64,000 nucleotides of DNA, taken from assembly GCF_007827955.1 (NCBI RefSeq), contig NZ_VITR01000012.1, positions 124,001 through 188,000 on the forward strand. The letters run 5' to 3'. Every line of letters starts with the position of its first letter. The stretch's first letter is position 1. Below the pieces are notes generated by a model, which saw only the letters and a list, made by a program, of their open reading frames with translations, searched no databases and was not told where the DNA came from. The position numbers were made by a program, and so were the translations under genes. Positions 8,680-14,921 of the stretch are shown here, piece by piece. Origin of the DNA: Nitrospirillum pindoramense (GTDB lineage: Bacteria > Pseudomonadota > Alphaproteobacteria > Azospirillales > Azospirillaceae).

Positions 8680-8946
8680 ATGACCCATACCACCACCCCC
8701 GACCTGCTGAACCGCCTCAAGCGCGCCCAGGGCCACTTCGGCAAAATCGTGCAGATGGTGGAGGAAGGGCGGGACGCCCTGACCATCGCCCAGCAGCTTC
8801 AGGCCGTGGCCCGCGCCATCGACAAGGCCAAGGTCGCCTTGGTGCTGCATCACATCGAACACCACCTGGAAGAGGCGACCGGCCCCCTGCCCAGCGATAC
8901 CCGGGCCCGGCTATCCGAAATGGCGGAGATCACCAAATACCTCTGA
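8680..8946 (+). CDS. CsoR/RcnR/FrmR-family transcriptional repressor lacking cysteine
   Basis: 88 residues, AGGAG 7 bases before ATG. The whole length matches the DUF156 helical fold: N-terminal L-L-N-R-L-K-R-A-Q-G-H, helix 2 with Q-Q-L-Q-A-V-A-R-A-I-D-K-A, then H-H-I-E-H-H-L-E-E-A and a short third helix. These tetramers bind G-tract operators and release them on copper, nickel/cobalt, sulfide or formaldehyde. The sensing Cys near residue 35 present in nearly all members (E-E-G-x-x-C) is here replaced by E-E-G-R-D-A, and the protein has no Cys at all. It does have an unusual H-H-x-x-H-H cluster at the second sensing position. The inducer is therefore hard to predict; a His-only metal site is possible. 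Confidence 0.9.
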   Translation: MTHTTTPDLLNRLKRAQGHFGKIVQMVEEGRDALTIAQQLQAVARAIDKAKVALVLHHIEHHLEEATGPLPSDTRARLSEMAEITKYL

Positions 8947-9098
8947 GATGCCCCAGGGAGACGCCCGGGCGTGAGAGTGGCCACCCGATTGGACGGTATC
9001 GGCACACTGGTTTCGGATGAGATAAGCTAAACGTCGAATAACTTGCTTTCCACCCCGTACGTGTCCAATGTTTCCGGACGTTTTGGCGGGAGGATAAG

Positions 9099-10265
9099 AT
9101 GAGTGACGACTGGTGGGATGTGCCGGGTAACCCGTACGCCCCCTCCCTAGCCGAACCGCCGGCGGGGCCGGAGGTTCCCGATTCCGCTTCCCCAAAGTCC
9201 GGGCCTCAGAGGCAGGACGAGGACGACCTCTGCACCCCTTACGCGACGGCGGAGGGGTTGGCGTTGGAAGCGGCCTCCGCGGCGCTTGTCCGGTTGGACT
9301 GCGGACTGGCCGCCAGCAGTCCCGCCGTTGCCGCAGGCTGGATCAACCGCATGGCGATTGAGGAGGCGGCCGCCTCCGCCCGGTTGAACGGCATCCTGGT
9401 CGATACCGCCGACCTGCGACTGTTGGCTTGGGACAGTCTTGACCGGGCGCCCGATCCAGACCTCGCCCAAGCCCTGCCCCTCTATGACTTGGTTCGGCGC
9501 ATCACGGCCCGCCATCCCCGCCATCTGTACACCCCCCGTCGCCTGGCGGCACTGGACCGTATTCGGCACAGCCGGTCCCCTGGCTTCTCCCTATGGAGTG
9601 ACGCTGAGGAGGATGTCGGCGCGGAGCAGCGGTGGGCCGTGCTGCAGGCGGCCTTGGCGCCGGACGCGCTGGCCCGTTTCCGCGCTGCCCCCGCCCTTGT
9701 CGGCGCCGCCGCCTTCCTGGCCCATTGGCATGAAGTGGGGGCGGACCGGAGCGCGGGCGCCGCCCTCGGGCGTTTGCTGGCGGCCTGGTGGCCGGCGCGG
9801 CAGGGCCTGGTACAGGGCCGTCGTGGTGGACAGGACATGGTCGAGGGTTCGGATACCTATGATGGCCCCACCCATCCCGCCTACGCGGGGGGGCCCGTGC
9901 TGATGCCCTCCATTGGTTTCCTCGGCCACGCGATGGACTACCGGCCTGACCGCCGCGACGGCTGGCTCAGTGCTTATCTTATGGCAGCGGGACGCAGCGT
10001 GGCGCGAGGCGAAGCCCTACTGCGTCGGCTGCGCGCGGCGGAGGGTGGACTGGCGGAAGCCTTGCGCCCCCGGCGCTCCACCTCTCGCGGGCCCCAGGTG
10101 GCCGCCTTTCTGCTGTCCCAACCCGTGGTGACGTCAGGCCGCCTGGCCCAAGCCTTGGACATGAGTGGTACCGCCGCGCGCAGCCTGTTGGACGCCCTGC
10201 ATCGCGATCATCTGCTGATGGAGATTTCCGGTCGGGACGCCTATCGCGCCTATATTGTGGAATGA
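9099..10265 (+). CDS. DUF1612/HTH-like protein next to the partition genes
   Basis: 388 residues; GGGAGGAT precedes the ATG. After an acidic, Pro-rich N-terminus the protein is almost all helical, with repeated Ala/Leu/Arg patterns (R-L-D-C-G-L-A-A-S-S, I-E-E-A-A-A-S-A-R-L-N-G). The last 65 residues contain a winged-helix-like segment (V-T-S-G-R-L-A-Q-A-L-D-M-S-G-T-A-A-R-S-L-L-D-A-L). This order recalls the DUF1612-plus-HTH proteins common on rhizobial and azospirillar plasmids, which have a Fic-like helical body. No Fic catalytic H-P-F-x-x-G-N-G motif is present. It lies 162 bp from the convergent parB. The function is unknown; the position suggests a replicon-linked role. Confidence 0.6.
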   Translation: MSDDWWDVPGNPYAPSLAEPPAGPEVPDSASPKSGPQRQDEDDLCTPYATAEGLALEAASAALVRLDCGLAASSPAVAAGWINRMAIEEAAASARLNGILVDTADLRLLAWDSLDRAPDPDLAQALPLYDLVRRITARHPRHLYTPRRLAALDRIRHSRSPGFSLWSDAEEDVGAEQRWAVLQAALAPDALARFRAAPALVGAAAFLAHWHEVGADRSAGAALGRLLAAWWPARQGLVQGRRGGQDMVEGSDTYDGPTHPAYAGGPVLMPSIGFLGHAMDYRPDRRDGWLSAYLMAAGRSVARGEALLRRLRAAEGGLAEALRPRRSTSRGPQVAAFLLSQPVVTSGRLAQALDMSGTAARSLLDALHRDHLLMEISGRDAYRAYIVE

Positions 10266-10284
10266 TCCGCAGGGGCGCCGGGGT

Positions 10285-10302
10285 GGTTTTTCTGAAAAAA
10301 CC
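10285..10302 (+). promoter_or_regulatory. Candidate parS palindrome, copy 1
   Basis: The sequence GGTTTTTCTGAAAAAACC has 7-bp complementary arms around 4 bp. It lies just past the end of the DUF1612-like gene and about 125 bp from the 3' end of parB. A second, inverted copy sits at 10387-10403. Paired short palindromes close to parAB are the usual form of ParB centromere sites on secondary replicons. The site call is inference. Confidence 0.4.
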
Positions 10303-10304
10303 TC

Positions 10305-10321
10305 GGTAACCGTTTCCTTGA
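10305..10321 (+). repeat. Isolated iteron copy downstream of parB
   Basis: GGTAACCGTTTCCTTGA fits the origin iteron consensus GGTNNCYGWWCCCTTGA at all but one position, although the main array is almost 3 kb away. It lies 2 bp from candidate parS copy 1. It could be a remote initiator site used in handcuffing or copy control. Confidence 0.5.
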
Positions 10322-10353
10322 GGAGACCCCAGCCGAGCCCGAAACCGGAAAAG

Positions 10354-10377
10354 AAAAACCCCGCCACCAGGGCGGGG
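10354..10377 (-). terminator. Rho-independent terminator of parAB
   Basis: CCCCGCC (10359-10365), loop of 5, GGCGGGG (10371-10377). Read on the minus strand the stem is followed by TTTTTCTTTT, a good terminator about 50 bp past the parB stop codon. On the plus strand only a later T-run (10388-10393) follows, so it may also weakly end transcription of the gene at 9099. Confidence 0.8.
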
Positions 10378-10386
10378 TCGTTCAAA

Positions 10387-10403
10387 GTTTTTTCGGAAAA
10401 ACC
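10387..10403 (-). promoter_or_regulatory. Candidate parS palindrome, copy 2 (inverted)
   Basis: Read on the minus strand it is GGTTTTTCCGAAAAAAC, differing from copy 1 (10285) at one base over 17. The two copies face each other across about 84 bp that hold the iteron at 10305 and the parAB terminator. Confidence 0.4.
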
Positions 10404-10426
10404 ATGGTGCCGGCTGGGGAATGATC

Positions 10427-11425
10427 TCAGTCGGGGACATCCAGGCCACAGCGGCGCAAGGCGTCCGGCAACTGCGAGAAAAGGGCATCCAACGCCTGGG
10501 GGGGAAGGCCGGCGGCCAAGCGCAGGATCGGCCGCCCCTCATGCAGGGATAGACGCACCAGCACCTGGCCGGTACGGGATCGGATCACCCGCTCCCCCGC
10601 CAGTTCCGGCTCAGCCGCTGGCTCGCCCTGGGCTGCCGCCATCAACGCCCGCAGGCGTGCGCTGAAACTCAGGTTATCATCAGCGCCCTTGCCGCTCAGG
10701 TCGGCGGCCACCTGCTCAACCCGGGCCGCGGCCTCCTCACTCTCCGCCATAAGACGCGCCAGCTTGGCGCCATCGCTGATCTTCAGCGGCCGGGGATCAT
10801 CCAAGGCCGCGATGACCGTGGGCGGCAACTCCGCGAACTTCAGCAGGTTGGACAGGTGGCCCTTGCTGAAATCCAACCGCTCCATCAACTCCGCCCGGCT
10901 CATGAGGCCCGTGTCCAACACAGTCTTCAGCTGCACCGCCCGCTCATAAGCGGAGATGTCGGCGCGGGCCTCATTCTCCTGCACCATCTTGATCAGCAGG
11001 TCGCGGTCGTCCGCCTGCATCACCCGGGCCACAACCTTGCGGCCAAGATGTCGGCAGGCCGCCGTCCGGCGATGCCCGGCGATGAGTTCGTACCCCTGCC
11101 CATCCGCCGCCGGCCGCACCAGCACGGGGGCCAGTTGGCCATGGCGCAGGATGTCTTGCACCAGCATGGCAAAGGCGGCGTCGGCGAAGGCGGCGACGTG
11201 CCGATCCTGATATTGGGTGCTGTGGATATCGGCCGGGTCCAGCTCCAACAACACGCGGCCACTATCGCGCAGCGTTTCCAGTTCCTTGGCGCTGTCCTGG
11301 AACACGCTCTCGATCTGGTTGACGATCGGAATGGCCGATCGGGGGGATGCTGGCCGCGCCGCCCGGGTGGCGGTCAGGTCACCAATGGCGTTGTCCAGTT
11401 CGGCCATTCTGTCCTTGCGGCTCAT
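10427..11425 (-). CDS. parB: ParB-type partition protein
   Basis: 332 residues. The ATG at 11423-11425 overlaps the parA stop codon (ATGA). The ParB/sulfiredoxin domain runs from about residue 45 to 150, with I-H-S-T-Q-Y-Q-D-R, then G-Q-L-A-P-V-L-V-R-P and the nucleotide-binding motif A-G-H-R-R-T-A-A-C (GHRR type), then N-E-A-R-A-D-I-S-A-Y-E-R-A (ENxxR-like box). A helix-turn-helix at about 180-200 (S-R-A-E-L-M-E-R-L-D-F-S-K-G-H-L-S-N-L) should bind parS. The C-terminal third is likely for dimerisation. With ParA it segregates this replicon. Likely parS sites lie just downstream. Confidence 0.95.
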   Translation of the reverse strand: MSRKDRMAELDNAIGDLTATRAARPASPRSAIPIVNQIESVFQDSAKELETLRDSGRVLLELDPADIHSTQYQDRHVAAFADAAFAMLVQDILRHGQLAPVLVRPAADGQGYELIAGHRRTAACRHLGRKVVARVMQADDRDLLIKMVQENEARADISAYERAVQLKTVLDTGLMSRAELMERLDFSKGHLSNLLKFAELPPTVIAALDDPRPLKISDGAKLARLMAESEEAAARVEQVAADLSGKGADDNLSFSARLRALMAAAQGEPAAEPELAGERVIRSRTGQVLVRLSLHEGRPILRLAAGLPPQALDALFSQLPDALRRCGLDVPD

Positions 11426-12678
11426 CGCGTTCCCTCCCGCGCCGGCGTGCGCTTCCAGATATCCCAGATCACGCGTTCGATCTCGGCGTTCACGTTGTTC
11501 AGATATTCCAGCCCCCGCTCGTAGGTACGGCGGTTCACGTCGCTGGCTTCCAGTTCGTAATAGCTCTGCTTCAGGTTGCCGGCACTATCCAACCCCGTGG
11601 TCAGGGCCATGCGGTTTTCCAGTAGCGTGTCGGCGAAGATGCTGCCCATCCACTTCACCAGTTGGCTCTGGTTGGTGTCGGCCGTCTGGTATTTGGAAAC
11701 CAGCAGCCGCACGGCGTCGAAGGTCTTCACCCGTCCGCCCTCGGCCTGCGCCAGGGTGGACAGCGTCTCATAGACCATGCGGAAGAACCGGCCGGCGGAG
11801 CTGAAATCCAACATGCTGGGGGGAATGGGGATCAGCAGGAAGTTCGCCGCCATGACGGCGTTGATCGACAGATAGCTGAGCGACGGCGGGCAGTCGCAAA
11901 CAATGATGTCGTAATCCTGGTCGATGGTCGGCAGGGCGTCAGCCAGGATACGCCAGAACCGCAGTTCCCGCTGGCGCATCTGCCGCACCGGCACCTCGAA
12001 CTCCGTGGAATAAAGACCCAGATTGGCCGGGATGACGTCCAGCCCGTCCCAATAGGTCTTCTGGATCAGCGGCCGCAGATCGTTGATCCGCTGGCTGTCG
12101 TCCAAGGTGAACAGACGGTACAGCGTATCCAGCCGGTCGAACTGCTCATCCGGCACGAAGCCGAACAGGGAGGTCGCGCTGGCCTGGCTGTCGAGGTCGA
12201 TCATCAACACCCGGTAGCCTTGCAAGGCCAGGTACTGTGCCAGGTGGACGGAGTGGGTGGTCTTCGCCGCACCGCCCTTGAAGTTGGCCACGGTGATGAC
12301 CGACAGCTTCTCCCCCGCCTCCCGATCGCGGCCCACGCGATAGCGCACGTCGCCGGTCTGCTGGAACAGCTGGCGGCGAATCTGGTTCACCTCCGCCAGG
12401 GTGAAGCCACGGCGGTTGTTGCCGCCGATGACGGTGCCCTGCGGGAACTGCTCGTTCTTCAGCAGGGCGCGCAGATGGCTTTCGGAGATGCGGATCAGCC
12501 GCGCGGCTTCAGAAGTCGGGAACAGGCGCAAGCTCTTGGCGTGGCCAGGATAGGCCTGCACTTCGATGATCTTGCGCTGGATGGCGTCGCAGCCTTCCGA
12601 GTGGTCGAGGAAGATTTGCAGGGGATCGTCGCCGGCCGGAAAGTTGCTATCGGCGGGCGCGCTGACATCGGTGGTCAT
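11422..12678 (-). CDS. parA: ParA-type partition ATPase with N-terminal HTH
   Basis: 418 residues from the ATG at 12678; a GTG at 12726 is open but adds no family sequence. No clear ribosome binding site precedes either. Residues about 50-110 form a MerR-like DNA-binding domain (F-P-T-S-E-A-A-R-L-I-R-I-S-E-S-H-L-R), typical of plasmid (type Ia) ParA, which represses its own promoter. The deviant Walker A box is F-K-G-G-A-A-K-T-T near residue 135. Walker B-like segments are L-M-I-D-L-D-S-Q-A-S and I-I-V-C-D-C-P-P-S-L. It forms an operon with parB. Upstream lie 1.1 kb of origin DNA, including two iterons in opposite orientation (12851, 12926) that could tie parAB expression to initiator binding. 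Confidence 0.95.
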   Translation of the reverse strand: MTTDVSAPADSNFPAGDDPLQIFLDHSEGCDAIQRKIIEVQAYPGHAKSLRLFPTSEAARLIRISESHLRALLKNEQFPQGTVIGGNNRRGFTLAEVNQIRRQLFQQTGDVRYRVGRDREAGEKLSVITVANFKGGAAKTTHSVHLAQYLALQGYRVLMIDLDSQASATSLFGFVPDEQFDRLDTLYRLFTLDDSQRINDLRPLIQKTYWDGLDVIPANLGLYSTEFEVPVRQMRQRELRFWRILADALPTIDQDYDIIVCDCPPSLSYLSINAVMAANFLLIPIPPSMLDFSSAGRFFRMVYETLSTLAQAEGGRVKTFDAVRLLVSKYQTADTNQSQLVKWMGSIFADTLLENRMALTTGLDSAGNLKQSYYELEASDVNRRTYERGLEYLNNVNAEIERVIWDIWKRTPAREGTR

Positions 12679-12850
12679 TGGTGTATCCGAGGGGCTGCCA
12701 GAGATGGGCGGATAATGCCCAACCACGATCCGGACGCCAACCGCGATCTTGAGGCAAATATGCGGATAACTGACGCATCATCGATTTTTTGCCCATTAGG
12801 CGGGAAAATTCGCTGATGGGATTTGAACAACAGTCTGAGCTGCTGTCTTC

Positions 12851-12942
12851 GGTAACTGTAACCTTGAAAGCCGGGCGATCGTGACTGGAAATCGACGCGA
12901 TCTTCTATTTGGCGGCCCCCGATCTTCAAGGGAACGGATACC
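12851..12942. repeat. Pair of outlying iterons in opposite orientation
   Basis: GGTAACTGTAACCTTGA at 12851-12867 (plus) and GGTATCCGTTCCCTTGA at 12926-12942 (minus) match the origin consensus. They face each other 58 bp apart, between the parA start and the main array. They could serve autoregulation of parAB or DNA looping with the array. Confidence 0.65.
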
Positions 12943-13113
12943 AATTTCCAGTGCGGCGGGTGTATCGCCAGAAATGGCGGATTTCCTGGGTTTTTGCTGA
13001 AATGCCGCTGACGAGCGCGCCTCGATCGGGGAACGAGCTGGACGTGAAAGCCCGCTCTGGGATCCGCCAAGCCTAATCCCCGAGCCGGTGTCTATGCCGC
13101 GGAAAGTCTGGCC

Positions 13114-13122
13114 TGTGGATAG
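13114..13122 (-). promoter_or_regulatory. DnaA-box-like sequence
   Basis: TGTGGATAG is one base from the reverse of the DnaA box consensus TTATNCACA. It directly precedes the AT-richer stretch 13122-13200, which also contains a GTTAAAC/GTTTAAC inverted repeat (13143-13164). This is the layout expected of a DNA unwinding element. Confidence 0.5.
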
Positions 13123-13215
13123 TTTCCTTAAAAGGATTCAGGGTTAAACAGATATAGGGTTTAACTGTTACGACCTCTAAAATCGTCGATATTACAGAGG
13201 GTTGCGGTAGGTTTT

Positions 13216-13437
13216 GGTAACCGTTCCCACGACTCCCGGTATCCGAACCCTGGGGCCGCGGATTCCAAACCCTCGGGTTTTGGGTCACTGAACCCTTGGC
13301 GGAAGGTTGCTGAACCCTGGTGCCGGGAAAATCGGTATCCGAACCCTTGAGGGAAATTGGGACGAGTCGGCCGGAGTCGGTTGCCGTAGCCTTGATCTTG
13401 GTTGCCGTTCCCTCAAACTTGGTTGCGGTTCCCTTGA
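13216..13437 (+). repeat. Main iteron array, nine 17-bp repeats
   Basis: Repeats of consensus GGTNNCYGWWCCCTTGA start at 13216, 13238, 13260 (degenerate), 13283, 13305, 13334, 13379, 13400 and 13421. Spacing is 21-23 bp for most steps, two turns of the helix, with one 29-bp and one 45-bp step. Two sub-types alternate: a GGTATCCGAACCC form and a GGTTGCCGTTCCC form, differing in the central bases. They are the likely binding sites of the RepA encoded at 13781. Confidence 0.85.
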
Positions 13438-13614
13438 GCTTGGGGACTCCGGCGGGCCGGTTTCGGACTCTGATACCGCGATCCGACTCACCCTGACCCC
13501 GAGTCCGCCCGATCCACCCCCGCCACGATGAGTCGTCCGAGTCCCTTCGCGAGTCGATTCAAGGGTTCAGTTACCCGAACTCACGGGTTCAGATACCAGG
13601 GCCCCTATCGACTC
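13364..13614. promoter_or_regulatory. Cluster of GANTC (CcrM) methylation sites in the origin
   Basis: GANTC occurs at 13364, 13374, 13445, 13466, 13485, 13501, 13530, 13539, 13551, 13556 and 13610: eleven sites in 251 bp, with further ones at 13135, 13231, 13261 and 13721. About one per 250-320 bp is expected by chance. GANTC is the target of the cell-cycle methylase CcrM in most alphaproteobacteria. Several sites abut or overlap iterons (13374 next to 13379; 13556 into 13559). Confidence 0.75.
13559..13597 (-). repeat. Two inverted iterons before repA
   Basis: On the minus strand, GGTAACTGAACCCTTGA (13559-13575) and GGTATCTGAACCCGTGA (13581-13597) lie 22 bp apart. A degenerate copy is visible at 13461-13477. 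Being inverted to the main array and 180-220 bp from the repA start, they are good candidates for initiator autorepression. Confidence 0.7.
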
Positions 13615-13780
13615 GAGGATGACACCAGATTTGGGGGGTGGATGCGCCAAAATCTCAAGGGATCGGCAACCAAGTGCGCTTTTGCCGTTGGCGACGACGA
13701 ACGGCCACGTTCATGATCCGGAGTCCGAACGCCCGATCCATGGTGGATGGGGCCTGCTGTGTGGGTAAAGGGTGGCGACA

Positions 13781-14791
13781 ATGGCGGGGACGACGACAGG
13801 GACTGCGGACAGGATTTCCGCCCCGTCCATGGTGGAAGCCCCCATGGCTGGGGCCCAACTGGCCCTGGCGCTGGACAGCCCCCTGATCGGGAAGGTGAAG
13901 AACGACCGTCTGGTCATGGTTTTCAACTTCTTCGCCCTCAGCAAGGAGACGGTCACCGAGTTGCCGGTCTATGACGACGGGACTGTGCGCATCGAGGTCA
14001 CCGGCACCAAGCACGGTGTCGCCAACATCTGGGACAAGGAGGTGCTGATCTACCTCGTCTCCCTGATCCAGGACAAACTGAACCGGGGCGAGCCCGTCAG
14101 CCCCCGCCTGACCTTCACCGGCCATGACTTCTTCCGTGTGGTGGGCATTCACGCCACCAACACCGCCTATCAACGGCTGGAGGACGCGCTCAAGCGCCTG
14201 CAGTCGACCCAGGTACTGACCAACCTGGAGACGGGCGGCGAAGGGGAGACGGGCGCCTTCTCCTGGGTGCTGGACTATCGCATCAACTACCGGCGGGACA
14301 AGGACGGCGGTAAGACCATGAAGTCGCTGACGGTGCAGCTGTGCGACTGGCTGTACCGCGCGGTGGTCAAGGACCGGAAGATCCTCACCTACCACCCCGA
14401 CTATTTCAAGCTGTCGCCCACGGAAAAGCGGCTGTATGAGATCGCGCGCGCCCATTGCGGCAACCAGGGCGCCTTCAAGATGAACATCGAGAAGCTGCGC
14501 CTGCGCGTGGGGGCCGAAAGCGACCTGAAGGTGTTCAAGGCCCGCCTGGTGGCCTTGGCCAAGAAGCGCCAGGCCCTGCCGGAATATGGCCTGACGGTGG
14601 TGGACCCCCGCCGTTGGGGCCGGGACCGCAACGCGCCGCCGCCGCCCGGCCGCACACCGCTGAAAAGCCACATGGTGTACTTCTTCCGCACCGACAGCCT
14701 GTCGGCCATGGCGCCTTTCGATCAGGCGCCGGAATTCCCGGACGCGCTGCCCGACATGATGATCGGCGACATGGACGGCCTGGCGGCCTGA
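13781..14791 (+). CDS. repA: Replication initiator protein RepA (RPA type)
   Basis: 336 residues from the ATG at 13781; a GTG at 13772 is also open. The body matches the replication initiator protein A family (PF10134-like): an N-terminal beta-rich region with V-E-V-T-G-like E-V-T-G-T-K-H-G-V-A-N-I-W-D-K-E-V, then D-W-L-Y-R-A-V, Y-H-P-D-Y-F-K-L-S-P-T-E-K-R-L-Y-E-I-A-R-A-H-C-G, and a second winged-helix part (M-N-I-E-K-L-R-L-R-V-G). A disordered Pro-rich stretch and an acidic tail (M-M-I-G-D-M-D) end it. It should bind the iterons upstream and start replication. Its gene faces away from parAB across the origin, the common order in azospirillar and other alphaproteobacterial secondary replicons. 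Confidence 0.93.
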   Translation: MAGTTTGTADRISAPSMVEAPMAGAQLALALDSPLIGKVKNDRLVMVFNFFALSKETVTELPVYDDGTVRIEVTGTKHGVANIWDKEVLIYLVSLIQDKLNRGEPVSPRLTFTGHDFFRVVGIHATNTAYQRLEDALKRLQSTQVLTNLETGGEGETGAFSWVLDYRINYRRDKDGGKTMKSLTVQLCDWLYRAVVKDRKILTYHPDYFKLSPTEKRLYEIARAHCGNQGAFKMNIEKLRLRVGAESDLKVFKARLVALAKKRQALPEYGLTVVDPRRWGRDRNAPPPPGRTPLKSHMVYFFRTDSLSAMAPFDQAPEFPDALPDMMIGDMDGLAA

Positions 14792-14845
14792 CACAGCGGT
14801 CTTGATCGCGGCCGCCCGCCCGCGACCGTTACCAATCTTGCAATC

Positions 14846-14909
14846 TCACGACAGACATGGTGCAAGTCCCCCAATCCTGGCTGCGGGGCCTGGGACAGAC
14901 CTGTCGTGA
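14846..14909. promoter_or_regulatory. Inverted repeat upstream of S46 peptidase
   Basis: TCACGACAG (14846-14854) and CTGTCGTGA (14901-14909) are perfect 9-bp complements 46 bp apart, ending 12 bp before the peptidase start. They could be two half-operators or the base of a long mRNA hairpin covering the ribosome binding site (GTGAGGAA). A shorter spaced CCCGACAGG/CCTGTCGGG repeat at 25265 shares the CGACAG core. Confidence 0.35.
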
Positions 14910-14921
14910 GGAATTTCTCTA

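Larger units (their letters stand above)
12679..13780. other. oriV: Replication origin region between parA and repA
   Basis: About 1.1 kb without a credible gene; the short open frames in it have no family-like sequence. It holds, in order: possible DnaA-box-like TGCGGATAA at 12761; two outlying iterons (12851 plus, 12926 minus); a DnaA-like box at 13114; an AT-richer stretch (13122-13200) with GTTAAAC/GTTTAAC arms that could unwind; the main iteron array (13216-13437); a GANTC-rich segment (13364-13614); and two inverted iterons (13559-13597) before repA. Position between parA and an RPA-type initiator plus phased iterons make this the origin of the replicon with fair certainty. Confidence 0.85.

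Noticed and set aside
12675..13070. 131-residue open frame on the minus strand upstream of parA
   Set aside because: Composition follows no protein pattern, it has no ribosome site, and it overlaps iterons in the origin region.
13216..13437. Direct repeats at regular spacing as a CRISPR array
   Set aside because: Repeats are only 17 bp and degenerate, gaps are 4-6 bp, there are no cas genes, and the setting is an origin. They are iterons.
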